64,000 nt of DNA, taken from Eisenibacter elegans DSM 3317 (lineage in GTDB: Bacteria > Bacteroidota > Bacteroidia > Cytophagales > Microscillaceae). The notes beneath the pieces were generated by a model. It saw only the letters and a program-made list of their open reading frames with translations. It searched no databases and was not told the origin of the DNA. Shown one piece after another: positions 34,787 through 43,782 of the stretch (positions within the stretch are counted from its first letter, which is position 1; each line of letters begins with the position of its first letter). A program made the position numbers and the translations under genes. The stretch is from NCBI RefSeq assembly GCF_000430505.1, contig NZ_AUMD01000019.1:1-64000 (forward strand). The letters run 5' to 3'.

Positions 34787-35380
34787 ATGCCGCTGCGTTT
34801 ATTTTTTAATTTGGCCGTGCTGGCCTTCTTATTGTTGTCCTGTGGGCACAATCGTGATGTTGCTGAAGATATTCCTGAAGCACTCCAAGACAGCAAACTA
34901 AGCGCCAAAAGCCTCTATCGTTCTGAAGACTTGGTTGAAGCGCTGTACGCTGAAGTGCTCAAAAATGATCCTGCGCTCAAGCAATTTGACCGAGATCTTG
35001 TTGATTTTCAACAAAATAGCCACAAGGCCTTACAGCCTTTTAGAAAATATCATCAGAAGTCAGAAAGTTACTACCAATCTGTTCAGTACAAAGCAGGAGC
35101 AATTCAGGATACCGTATTGCGGGCAAAAATACTGGCATTGGTTCAGGAGCACCAAGAGCAATATGCGCGGCGTATTGCCCAGCACCAAGGTATCATGTGG
35201 CAATTTGAGCAAAACACTCAAGAAATCAATGATTTATATATTTTGCTGAAGTTAAGCTTGACACTTCCCTTGATTGCACAATACCAAGGCAGCCAACTTC
35301 CCAAGACTGAGGTGCTCAAGGGTGTTATACAAACACAAGCCCAACTCAAAAAACAGGGCGACGCATTGCTGGCAAAATAA
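34787..35380 (+). CDS. Lipoprotein of unknown function
   Basis: A 197-residue protein with a lipoprotein signal (MPLRLFFNLAVLAFLLLSCG, lipobox LLSC with the modified cysteine at about 19). The mature part is strongly helical, with Gln/Lys/Glu heptad-like patterns (about residues 70-130 and 175-197), suggesting a coiled-coil bundle. No domain recognised. The gene is followed by hisH after a 121-bp gap and may share no function with it. Confidence 0.65.
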   Translation: MPLRLFFNLAVLAFLLLSCGHNRDVAEDIPEALQDSKLSAKSLYRSEDLVEALYAEVLKNDPALKQFDRDLVDFQQNSHKALQPFRKYHQKSESYYQSVQYKAGAIQDTVLRAKILALVQEHQEQYARRIAQHQGIMWQFEQNTQEINDLYILLKLSLTLPLIAQYQGSQLPKTEVLKGVIQTQAQLKKQGDALLAK

Positions 35381-35501
35381 ATCACTGTGTGTAAGCTACT
35401 TATAACTAATCGGATGGATGCTAAGCTTCAAACTTGCGACACATTCAAAAGTTACGCAACTTTGTGGTCTATTTTATCTACTGCTACGCTTTACACGCTT
35501 T

Positions 35502-36095
35502 ATGAAAGTCGCAATCATTGACTACCAAGCCGGCAATATTTTGTCGGTGGTCTATGCACTGGAGCGCTTGGGAGTCAGTCCGGTGCTTACGGCTGATGCT
35601 GAGCAAATTCAAGCTGCCGATAAGGTTATTCTACCTGGTGATGGCCACGCCCGCACTGCCATGGAACAACTCCAAGCACGCCAACTTGACCAATTAATCC
35701 CCCAGCTCCGACAACCGGTATTGGGGATTTGTATCGGTTTGCAACTATTTTGCCAACATTCTGCCGAAGGTGATACGCCTTGTTTGGGTATTTTTGAGGC
35801 GCAAGTACAGCGCTTTGACAATCAGTCTAACCCTGCGCTCAAAGTGCCTCATATGGGCTGGAATCAGCTCCAAAATCTAAGCGGTCATCTGACCCGAGGG
35901 ATAACCGAAGGTGCTTATGTGTATTTTGTACACAGCTATTACGCCACCCTCTGTGCCAGTACCAGTGGGCAGGCTAATTATCTTACCCCTTTCTCGGCAA
36001 CTATGGAGCGCGACAATTTCTTTGCAACACAGTTTCACCCCGAAAAAAGCGGCGTTGTCGGAGAGCAAATCCTTCAAAACTTCCTCAAATTATGA
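35502..36095 (+). CDS. hisH: Imidazole glycerol phosphate synthase, glutaminase subunit
   Basis: The start MKVAIIDYQAGN (ATG 35502) gives 197 residues, normal for HisH; a longer open frame upstream has no similarity. It is a class I glutamine amidotransferase that supplies ammonia to HisF in histidine synthesis. The triad is present: C77 in GICIGLQL, H179 and E181 in TQFHPEKSG. LPGDGHARTAM is the oxyanion region. It overlaps hisA by ATGA. HisF is not in this window, so the histidine genes are split at least here. Confidence 0.93.
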   Translation: MKVAIIDYQAGNILSVVYALERLGVSPVLTADAEQIQAADKVILPGDGHARTAMEQLQARQLDQLIPQLRQPVLGICIGLQLFCQHSAEGDTPCLGIFEAQVQRFDNQSNPALKVPHMGWNQLQNLSGHLTRGITEGAYVYFVHSYYATLCASTSGQANYLTPFSATMERDNFFATQFHPEKSGVVGEQILQNFLKL

Positions 36096-36811
36096 TCCAA
36101 GCCATTCCCGCCATTGACCTAATAGACGGCGCGTGTGTTCGCCTTAGCCAAGGAGATTATGCCCAAAAGACAGTCTACGAAAGCGACCCTGTGGCGATGG
36201 CCAAGCGCTTCGAAGCGGCAGGCTTCAGTCGCTTACACATTGTAGATTTGGACGGGGCCAAGGCTGGTGTCCCCCAACATCTAGAAGTGTTGCGTGCCAT
36301 TGCTGATCAAACTTCACTTGTGCTCGATTATGGCGGAGGTATCAAAACCTCTGACAATGTCCGCCAAATTCTCAAATCTGGGGCGGCAATGGTAAGTGTT
36401 GGCAGTATTGCCCACAAAAACCCCGAATTAGTCAAGAGCTGGATTAGTGATTTTGGCAGTAAGTCTATTTTATTGGCCGCTGATGTGCGCGACGAAATGA
36501 TAGCCCTCAACGCTTGGCAAGAAGCCTCCCAAACCAGTATTTTTGATTATATTGCTGACTACGCTCAAGCCGGGTTGACACAGTTTTTTTGTACAGATGT
36601 TAGCAAGGATGGCCTACTTCAGGGCGTAGCCGAGGATCTTTATCGTCGCCTCCGTGAGGCATTTCCGGCGCTGCATCTTGTAGCCAGTGGAGGAGTGAGC
36701 CAGCTCAGTGATGTTACCAAGTTGAATACCTTGGGGGTAGATGCCGTCATCATTGGTAAGGCCATTTATGAAGGGCGTATTACGCTTGAGGAGCTAAAAG
36801 TATATGCTTGA
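36092..36811 (+). CDS. hisA: Phosphoribosylformimino-5-aminoimidazole carboxamide ribotide isomerase
   Basis: A 239-residue TIM barrel that isomerises ProFAR to PRFAR in histidine synthesis. The N-terminal catalytic base is in AIPAIDLIDG (D9) and the second acid in LLAADVRDE (D131). Phosphate-binding loops are seen in DYGGGIKTSD and ASGGVSQLSD. It is translationally coupled to hisH (ATGA overlap). Length and motifs are normal. The next gene is convergent, so this is the end of the transcription unit. Confidence 0.95.
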   Translation: MIQAIPAIDLIDGACVRLSQGDYAQKTVYESDPVAMAKRFEAAGFSRLHIVDLDGAKAGVPQHLEVLRAIADQTSLVLDYGGGIKTSDNVRQILKSGAAMVSVGSIAHKNPELVKSWISDFGSKSILLAADVRDEMIALNAWQEASQTSIFDYIADYAQAGLTQFFCTDVSKDGLLQGVAEDLYRRLREAFPALHLVASGGVSQLSDVTKLNTLGVDAVIIGKAIYEGRITLEELKVYA

Positions 36812-36886
36812 GCCAAGTAGGGATGGGGGTTGTTCTGATAGTGGCGTTTTGCCTGCTACCGCTCACTTCCCGCATCTTCTTGTTCC

Positions 36887-37807
36887 TCAAAAAAGGCTGG
36901 TTTGTTGCCCCTTTTGTTTGTCGTAGCGCTTAGGCCGCATTAGGTGTAGGCCGATTGTCTGGTTGAGTTGCTCAATCCAATAATCAGCCCATTGGGGTGC
37001 TTCGATGTTGTCGGGCTGGTGTACGAATATATATGCCTCTTCTAGTCCCAATTGTTGCCACTGGGCAATTCGGTTGACCCAAGCATCAATGCGCTGGGCA
37101 TCACTGGGGTGTGGGGCATTGCCTACCCATCGCAAAATCAATCTAGGACTTGGCAGGCACATATGCAACACATCCCGCCGCCCTGCTACATCTGTCAATA
37201 CCAAATCTCTGCCTTGCGCCCGCAATTCCTGCGCTAAGGTGCACAATGGCTCTGTAGTGGTAAACCAAGCCTGTTGGCGCAGCTCCACCGAAAGAGGCAA
37301 GGACTTGGGCAGGCTTTTGAGCCAAGCCAATAAGGTAGGCAGCTCTTGGGGGCCTACTGCTGGGGGTAGTTGAATAAAAACACCACCCAGACGATTTCCC
37401 AAGGTGCTTATTTGGATTATAAAAGCCTCAGTCATTGTTTGGGCTTGCCCTTGCCATATCAATCGATGACTCAGTTCTTGTGGGACTTTGGCATAAAATC
37501 GAAAGTTTTCAGGGGTTTGCATTACCCATCGCTCAAGCGTGCCGAAAGTAGGTAGATGATAGTGTGTGCTGTTTAGCTCTATGGTGTTGAACTGTTGGGC
37601 ATAGGCTTGCAAAAAAGCTGTTTTAGGCGTAGTTTTTGGATACCATTGCCCCAGCCACGCTGGCTGCGCCCATATCGGACAGCCTATCCATATTTTGAGG
37701 GGTTTGGGCTGAGCGGTTGTCAGTTGCCAAGTATGTGCTGTCTCTGAGTGATCTTCGGGGAGCGTGAAATCTACATTGTCTACATTTGTTAGTTTGCCAA
37801 AATCCAT
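36887..37807 (-). CDS. DUF72 (YecE-like) TIM-barrel protein
   Basis: A 306-residue protein of the DUF72 family. IWIGCPIWAQPAWLGQWYP opens the domain, FNTIELNSTHYHLP is the second signature, and FRFYAKVPQELSHRL the third. It is a soluble TIM-barrel-like protein of unknown activity. The first 35 residues (MDFGKLTNVDNVDF...) precede the usual start of similarity and are characteristic of Bacteroidota members. It lies convergent to hisA. Confidence 0.85.
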   Translation of the reverse strand: MDFGKLTNVDNVDFTLPEDHSETAHTWQLTTAQPKPLKIWIGCPIWAQPAWLGQWYPKTTPKTAFLQAYAQQFNTIELNSTHYHLPTFGTLERWVMQTPENFRFYAKVPQELSHRLIWQGQAQTMTEAFIIQISTLGNRLGGVFIQLPPAVGPQELPTLLAWLKSLPKSLPLSVELRQQAWFTTTEPLCTLAQELRAQGRDLVLTDVAGRRDVLHMCLPSPRLILRWVGNAPHPSDAQRIDAWVNRIAQWQQLGLEEAYIFVHQPDNIEAPQWADYWIEQLNQTIGLHLMRPKRYDKQKGQQTSLF

Positions 37808-37871
37808 TGTTATTTATTTGTTTAAGGATTTATTCTTTACAGTTTCAAGCTTTTCCTCCCTTTCGCCGCTT

Positions 37872-37964
37872 CTAGAGGCGCTCTTTGGCTTCGTAGTTGC
37901 TCACTTCTGCCAGCTTTCGCTTTATCGATTCAAAATCTGTGAATAGGTTGATGTAGCGTGCCAT
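37872..37964 (-). pseudogene. Relic of an Rpn-family gene with large internal deletion
   Basis: The minus-strand frame reads MARYINLFTDF, almost the opening of the protein at 1-173 (GRYIDLFTDF), and switches directly into ESIKRKLAEVSNYEAKERL, the type of sequence found near the C terminus of these proteins, before a stop. The middle of the gene (about 200 codons) is gone. It appears to be a deletion remnant. Confidence 0.55.
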
Positions 37965-38043
37965 TGCTTTTGGGGCTAAGATAGTTTTTTGAGCAGAAAA
38001 AAAGTGTGGGAAGGGGGTTTGGGGATACCGCCCCCTAGCTTCC

Positions 38044-39366
38044 TCAGCCCTCCTCCACGGGGCTTTTGTCTCGTCGTCGGGGTTGTAGCCCGATGATTAG
38101 GCGGTTGCTTTTGTCATAGCTGAGGTAGCTCCAAGCCCAAGACACAAACACCAGCACTCGGTTGCGGAAGCCCACCAAGGACATCAGGTGTACAAACATC
38201 CAGATAAACCAAGCCAGCACCCCTTGCGTTTTGAAGCTTTTGAGGTCTACTACGGCGCGGTTGCGTCCGATGGTCGCCATAGAACCTAAATCCTTGTATT
38301 TGAATGGTTTGAGTGGTTTTTTGCGCTGTAGTGCTTGAAGGTTATGGGCTAGGTTTTTGGCCTGTTGGATGGCCGGTGGGGCTACTTGTGGGTGGCCTTG
38401 AGGGCTGTCGTTGCTGATGACCAAGGCGGCATCGCCGAGGGCATAAATGTTGTCATAGGTCTTGACTTTGTTGAAGGCATCTACCTCTAGGCGGTTGCCG
38501 CGTTGGTAGGCCTCTTCGGCGATGCCCGGCAGGCGTTTGCAACTCACCCCGGCAGCCCATATCAGGGTTTGAGAGATGATGCTGCTGCCATCACCCAGCT
38601 GCACAGTGTAGCCATCGTATCCCTTTACCGACTGCCCCAGACGCACGTCTACGCCCATATCTTGGAGAAACTTCAGCGCTTTTTCTCCTGAAACCTCTGA
38701 CATTCCATTGAGCAGACGTGGTGAGGCTTCTATCAGGTGGATGTCCATCTGCACCAAGTCCAGCTCCTTGTAGTCCTTCGGAAATACGTGCTCACGCAGT
38801 TCGGCCAAAGCCCCTGCCAACTCCACCCCTGTAGGTCCGCCTCCTACAATCACATAATCCATCAGGCTATTCATATACTCCTCATCTTCAGTGAGTAGCG
38901 CCTCTTCAAAATTAGCAATAATATGATTGCGCAACTTGATAGAGTCTTCGATGGTCTTCATCGGGAAGGAGTTGCGGGCAATGTCTTCCATCCCATAGTA
39001 GTTGGTCGTGGCGCCGGTTGCAATCACAAGATAATCATACCGCACATCCCCTATGGAAGTCTGGATAAGGTTTTGCTCAGGAATCACTTCCATCACCTCC
39101 CCATAACGAAAATAAAAGTTTTTTTGCTTGGCAAAAGATTTCCGAAAGGGATAAATAATGGCTCCTGTCTCCAGCCCCGATGTGGCTACCTGATAGAGCA
39201 GCGGTTGGAAGGTATGGTGGTTATGTTTGTCAAAAAGTACGACCTGAAACTTGCTTTTGCGCAAGCTTTGCGCTAATTGTAAGCCAGCAAATCCTCCTCC
39301 AATAATGACTACACGGGGAAGCCCGAGGTCTTCGATACGGGTACGGTGTTGAATGAGTTTGGGCAT
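38044..39366 (-). CDS. ndh: NADH dehydrogenase type II (NDH-2-like FAD oxidoreductase)
   Basis: About 440 residues from MPKLIQHRTRIEDLG (ATG 39366; an upstream ATG at 39432 adds 22 doubtful residues). The first dinucleotide fold VVIIGGGFAGLQLAQSLRKS binds FAD, and the second YVIVGGGPTGVELAGALAEL binds NADH. FQPLLYQVATSGLETGAI is the NDH-2 quinone-site region. A C-terminal hydrophobic-amphipathic segment (GVLAWFIWMFVHLMSLVGFR) attaches it to the membrane, as usual. It oxidises NADH and reduces quinone without pumping protons. Monocistronic. Confidence 0.9.
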   Translation of the reverse strand: MPKLIQHRTRIEDLGLPRVVIIGGGFAGLQLAQSLRKSKFQVVLFDKHNHHTFQPLLYQVATSGLETGAIIYPFRKSFAKQKNFYFRYGEVMEVIPEQNLIQTSIGDVRYDYLVIATGATTNYYGMEDIARNSFPMKTIEDSIKLRNHIIANFEEALLTEDEEYMNSLMDYVIVGGGPTGVELAGALAELREHVFPKDYKELDLVQMDIHLIEASPRLLNGMSEVSGEKALKFLQDMGVDVRLGQSVKGYDGYTVQLGDGSSIISQTLIWAAGVSCKRLPGIAEEAYQRGNRLEVDAFNKVKTYDNIYALGDAALVISNDSPQGHPQVAPPAIQQAKNLAHNLQALQRKKPLKPFKYKDLGSMATIGRNRAVVDLKSFKTQGVLAWFIWMFVHLMSLVGFRNRVLVFVSWAWSYLSYDKSNRLIIGLQPRRRDKSPVEEG

Positions 39367-39586
39367 AGTTGTATGGGTGATAAAAGGTTTAGGCGACGCA
39401 AGCAAGATAGAAATATCTGCTTCAAAAATCAACTACTCGCCCCAGCTTATTGCTATTGGCGCTTCAAAAAGCCTATATTATTGGTACTTTCGATGGTAGA
39501 GGTTGGCTTTTTAAAATTTTGTCTTTACCTTCACCTCAAGCATTCTGCTGTCAATATTTATTCCTACAAAATCCCACGATAACACT

Positions 39587-40195
39587 ATGTTTGCGCTGCT
39601 CAAAGAGATTTTCTTGACCAATCCCGTGCTCTACATTGGGCTGTTATTGATAATAGCTGCCAGCTTGACCAATTTCAAGGTGATGCGGATGACTTTCAAT
39701 GTTCAAAAAGGAATGCGGATGCCGCTATTTATGGCTGGGTTGGTATTTGTACTGATTGGTGTGTTGATCAAAAGCCCCGCCCTGAGCGAAAAAATAGCGG
39801 CTATGGGTCAGAAGCCCAAAAAAATCACCGAAAAGGAAGTGCGCACCCAAGTCGAAGCCTTCTTCAACAAGCTCAAAACACGTGATTTTGAGCAAGTAGC
39901 TCCGCTACTCCACGAACGACTAGAGCATTTTTATGAAGACCGTAACGCCAACCACAGTACCGCCCGCCGTTATTGGCGCAGGGCCTGGCGCAATGTCAAA
40001 CAAGACAATTACCGTCCAGACTGGCAACAATGGACATATGAGAAGGACAACTTTGACAACCACGTAGCTCGCATCACCTACACCTACTACAAAACGCTAG
40101 ACCGCTCTAATGAAGAGCTCAGCGAAACGCAAAGACTTGAGCTAAAACTCAATCCTGAACTGAAAATAACTTCTATTCAAGTTATTCCACAGTAA
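39587..40195 (+). CDS. Membrane-anchored protein of unknown function
   Basis: A 202-residue protein: two hydrophobic segments (LYIGLLLIIAASLTN at about 15-29 and LFMAGLVFVLIGVLI at about 47-61), then a soluble domain of about 130 residues. The soluble part has an NTF2-like flavour (VRTQVEAFFNKLKTRDFEQVAPLLHERLEHF), suggesting a small cone-shaped fold. No family recognised. It precedes the tricorn-like protease by 77 bp and may be co-transcribed, but no function follows from that. Confidence 0.6.
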   Translation: MFALLKEIFLTNPVLYIGLLLIIAASLTNFKVMRMTFNVQKGMRMPLFMAGLVFVLIGVLIKSPALSEKIAAMGQKPKKITEKEVRTQVEAFFNKLKTRDFEQVAPLLHERLEHFYEDRNANHSTARRYWRRAWRNVKQDNYRPDWQQWTYEKDNFDNHVARITYTYYKTLDRSNEELSETQRLELKLNPELKITSIQVIPQ

Positions 40196-40272
40196 TTGAC
40201 GATTTTAGATTGATGAGTTTAGATTATAAAATCGTAAATAATTTTATTACTATACATTCTAAATTAAACTCT

Positions 40273-43200
40273 ATGCAATACTTCACACAAACCCTTAGGT
40301 GGCTCTTAGGGCTACTCTTAGTTCCGGCGGCGCTGTGGGCGCAAGACAACCCACTATGGATGCGTTACCCGAGCATCTCCCCTGATGGCCAGACAATTGT
40401 CTTTAGTTATCAAGGCGACCTTTACCGTGTATCGGTTACGGGTGGGGCGGCCATTCCGCTGACGCTCCACGAAGCCCATGATTATATGCCCGTGTGGTCG
40501 CCCGATGGCCAGCAAATCGCTTTTGCCTCCGACCGTTACGGTAATTTTGATGTCTTTGTGATGCCCGCTACTGGTGGCGAGGCCAAACGCCTGACCTTCC
40601 ACTCTGGCAACGATTTCCCCAGCGACTTTAGCCCTGATGGCAAAGCTGTGATTTTTACGGCCAACCGCCGCTATCAAGCCCAAAACGCGCAGTTCCCCCG
40701 TATGGCACAGCTCTACCAAGTGCCCACCAACGGAGGGCACGCCAAGATGATTTTGGACAATCAAGCCGAAAGTGCCCGCTACAGTGCCAACGGCTCTAAG
40801 ATTGTATACCAAGATTGGAAAGGTTACGAAGACCCTTGGCGCAAACACCACACCTCCTCCGTAACGAGAGATGTATGGATATACGACTTTAACAACCAGC
40901 AATATACGCAGCTTTCTAGCTTTGAGGGCGAAGACCGTAACCCTGTTTTTGGTGCCAACGACCAAGAAATATACTACCTCAGCGAGCAGTCGGGCACAAT
41001 GAATGTCTGGAAAATGAACACCGCCAGCCCTGCAACGCCTACCCAACTGACCAACTTTGAAAAGCACCCTGTCCGCTTCCTAAGCCGCGCCAGCAATGGC
41101 ACATTTTGCTTTGGGTGGAATGGTGAAATATATACCCTTGCTGAGGGTGGGCAACCCCGTAAACTGAGTATCCAGATATTGATGGACAGCCGCCTGAACG
41201 ACGAAAAAATCGTCTCTATCAGCGATGGTGCTACAGAGTTTTCTCTCTCCCCGAATGGCAAAGAAATCGCCTTTATTTTCAGGGGCGAAGTGTTCGTAAC
41301 TGCTGTAGAAGGCGGAATGACCAAGCGCATCACCAATACGCCTGAGCAAGAACGTAGCGTGAGCTTCAGCCCCGACGGGCGCAGCCTCGTCTATGCCGGT
41401 GAGCGCAACAACAGTTGGAATATCTACCAAACCAGCATTGTCCGAAAAGAAGAGCCGTACTTCTATGCCTCTACGCTCCTCAAAGAAGAAGCGCTCATTG
41501 CCACCGACCAAGAGACATTCCAGCCTGCTTATTCTCCTGATGGCAAGGAAGTAGCCTATCTCGAAGAGCGTACCACACTCAAGGTCTACAACTTGGCCAA
41601 AAAAGCCTCCCGTACCGTACTGCCCGGTACTTACAACTACTCTTACTCCGACGGAGACCAATACTACACTTGGTCTCCCGACAGCAAGTACCTGCTGGTA
41701 CAGTACATCCCCAAGGGCGGACAAGTGTTCGTGCCCGAAGTAGGGTTAGTCAATGCCGACGGCAAAAGTGAGCCCGTCAACCTGACCCAAAGCGGCTACT
41801 CCGACAATGCGCCCAAGTGGGTAATGGATGGCAAGGCGATGCTTTGGTTCTCTGACCGTGATGGGATGAAAAATCACGCCTCTTGGGGTGGAGAGTCTGA
41901 TGTATATGCGATGTTCTTTACCCAAGAAGCCTTTGACCGCTTCCAGCTCAGTAAGGAAGAGTTTGCCCTCCTCAAGGAGCAAGAAGCAGAAGAGAAAAAA
42001 GAAGCCGATAAGAACAAGAAAGAACGTAAAAAAGACGCAGACAGCGACGAGGAGGCCATAAAACCGCTACAACTCGAACTAGAAGACATCGATAAGCGCA
42101 AAACCCGCCTGACCATCCACTCTTCGCGCCTCGGTGATGCTGTGTTGTCAAAAGATGGAGAAAAACTTTACTACCTCGCCCGCTTTGAAAAAGGTGGCGA
42201 CCTGTGGGTAACCACCCTGCGCACCAAAGAAACCAAGCTCTTGGTAAAAGATGCCGGCTACAGTATGGAAATCAGCCAAGATGGCAAGGCGCTTTTTGTG
42301 CTTTCAGGAGGGAATATCATCAAAATTGACCCTGAGAGTGGCAAACGCGAAACTGTCAGTATCAAGGGCGAAATGAACTACAACTACCTCGCCGAGAAGG
42401 CCTATATCTTTGAGCACGCTTGGCGGCAGGTGGTGAAGAAGTTTTATGTAACCAACCTCCACGGGGTCGATTGGAACTTCTACTACCAAGAGTACCGTCG
42501 CTTTTTGCCCCATATCAACAACAACCACGACTTTGCCGAAATGCTTTCAGAATTGTTGGGCGAGCTGAATGCATCGCATACCGGCTGCCGCTATTCGCCC
42601 CCACAAAACAATACCGACAACACCGCCTCTTTGGGGATTTTTGTGGATGAAAAATACACCGGTAAAGGGTTGAAAATAGCAGAGGTGATGAAAAACAGCC
42701 CAATCGACAACGCCAAGTCCAAAGTAAAAGCTGGTATGGTGATTGAAAAAATAGACGGCCAAGAAATCACCCCCGAAATGGACTTCTACCAACTTCTCAA
42801 CCGCAAAGCAGGCCAACCCCTATTGCTCAGCATTGTTGATGGTAATAAACGCTTTGAGGAGCGTATCAAGCCTATTAGCCGTGGAGAAGAAGCAGAGCTG
42901 CTTTACCAACGGTGGGTAGACAACCGCCGTGCCGAGACCGAAAAAGTTTCTAACGGAAAGGTGGGCTATGTACACGTACGTGGGATGAATGACGGTAGCT
43001 ACCGCACTGTTTTTGAAGAAGTAATGGGCAAACACTACGACAAAGAGGCTCTCATTGTCGATACACGCTTCAATGGTGGCGGATGGCTTCACGATGACCT
43101 TGCCACCTTCCTCAGCGGCAAAGAGTACATGCGGATGGTTCCCCGCGAGCAACAAATGGGACGTGAGCCGATGCGTAAGTGGATAAAGCCCGTAAACGTA

Positions 43201-43530
43201 CTGATGGGCGAAGGCAATTACTCCGATGCACACCTCTTCCCCGTAACTTTCAAGGCTTATGGCACGGGCAAAACCGTCGGGATGCCCGTACCGGGCACAG
43301 GCACTGCCGTTTGGTGGGAGCAACAGATTGACCCCACGCTCGTATTCGGCATCCCACAAGTAGGTATGGTAGATATGGACGGCAACTATATGGAAAACAC
43401 CCAACTAGAGCCAGATATTAAAGTCCGAAACCAACCCGAACAAGTAACCCAAGGCAAAGACCAACAGATAGAAAAAGCGGTAGAAGACCTGCTCAAAACA
43501 GTCAACTCTGGCGCTATCGGCCTCCGCTAG
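40273..43530 (+). CDS. Tricorn-like S41 peptidase with beta-propeller repeats
   Basis: The start at ATG 40273 gives a signal peptide (MQYFTQTLRWLLGLLLVPAA, cut after LWA-Q) and 1085 residues. Repeated PD40/WD40-like motifs (SPDGQTIVFSYQGDLYRVSV, SPDGQQIAFASD, SPDGKAVIFTANRR and more) make two beta-propellers. A short charged coiled segment (about 570-610) precedes a tricorn C1-like domain, a PDZ domain (SLGIFVDEKYTGKGLKIAEV) and the S41 core. Candidate catalytic residues are H in LNASHTGCR, S in GNYSDAHLFP, and the block DTRFNGGGW. Family members degrade peptides, probably in the periplasm. Length is typical. A terminator follows at 43557-43589. Confidence 0.9.
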   Translation: MQYFTQTLRWLLGLLLVPAALWAQDNPLWMRYPSISPDGQTIVFSYQGDLYRVSVTGGAAIPLTLHEAHDYMPVWSPDGQQIAFASDRYGNFDVFVMPATGGEAKRLTFHSGNDFPSDFSPDGKAVIFTANRRYQAQNAQFPRMAQLYQVPTNGGHAKMILDNQAESARYSANGSKIVYQDWKGYEDPWRKHHTSSVTRDVWIYDFNNQQYTQLSSFEGEDRNPVFGANDQEIYYLSEQSGTMNVWKMNTASPATPTQLTNFEKHPVRFLSRASNGTFCFGWNGEIYTLAEGGQPRKLSIQILMDSRLNDEKIVSISDGATEFSLSPNGKEIAFIFRGEVFVTAVEGGMTKRITNTPEQERSVSFSPDGRSLVYAGERNNSWNIYQTSIVRKEEPYFYASTLLKEEALIATDQETFQPAYSPDGKEVAYLEERTTLKVYNLAKKASRTVLPGTYNYSYSDGDQYYTWSPDSKYLLVQYIPKGGQVFVPEVGLVNADGKSEPVNLTQSGYSDNAPKWVMDGKAMLWFSDRDGMKNHASWGGESDVYAMFFTQEAFDRFQLSKEEFALLKEQEAEEKKEADKNKKERKKDADSDEEAIKPLQLELEDIDKRKTRLTIHSSRLGDAVLSKDGEKLYYLARFEKGGDLWVTTLRTKETKLLVKDAGYSMEISQDGKALFVLSGGNIIKIDPESGKRETVSIKGEMNYNYLAEKAYIFEHAWRQVVKKFYVTNLHGVDWNFYYQEYRRFLPHINNNHDFAEMLSELLGELNASHTGCRYSPPQNNTDNTASLGIFVDEKYTGKGLKIAEVMKNSPIDNAKSKVKAGMVIEKIDGQEITPEMDFYQLLNRKAGQPLLLSIVDGNKRFEERIKPISRGEEAELLYQRWVDNRRAETEKVSNGKVGYVHVRGMNDGSYRTVFEEVMGKHYDKEALIVDTRFNGGGWLHDDLATFLSGKEYMRMVPREQQMGREPMRKWIKPVNVLMGEGNYSDAHLFPVTFKAYGTGKTVGMPVPGTGTAVWWEQQIDPTLVFGIPQVGMVDMDGNYMENTQLEPDIKVRNQPEQVTQGKDQQIEKAVEDLLKTVNSGAIGLR

Positions 43531-43556
43531 GCACAACCTCTTAAGCCATCTTCCAT

Positions 43557-43589
43557 AAGCCACTCCGAATACTCGGGGTGGCTTTTTTT
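43557..43589 (+). terminator. Rho-independent terminator
   Basis: Stem AAGCCACTCCGA / TCGGGGTGGCTT (11 of 12 paired) followed by TTTTTTT, 27 bp after the tricorn-like gene. Confidence 0.8.
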
Positions 43590-43782
43590 GGCAAAACCAA
43601 TGGAGCTACTTGGTTGCTCATCTTTGAACATACTCTTAGTTTGATTCATTGTTGACACCCAGGTTCTATGGCATTCGTAATACAAATCCCCCATCTCAAG
43701 GTTACAAAGCTATAGGACTTCCAACGCCAAAACAGTATATTTGTTAGCATATCTTACGCTTATCACTTATTGACTAAGTCTA

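Noticed and set aside
40354-43404. Long minus-strand open frames opposite the tricorn-like gene
   Set aside because: The plus-strand gene has signal peptide, repeats, PDZ and S41 motifs; the minus frames have none.
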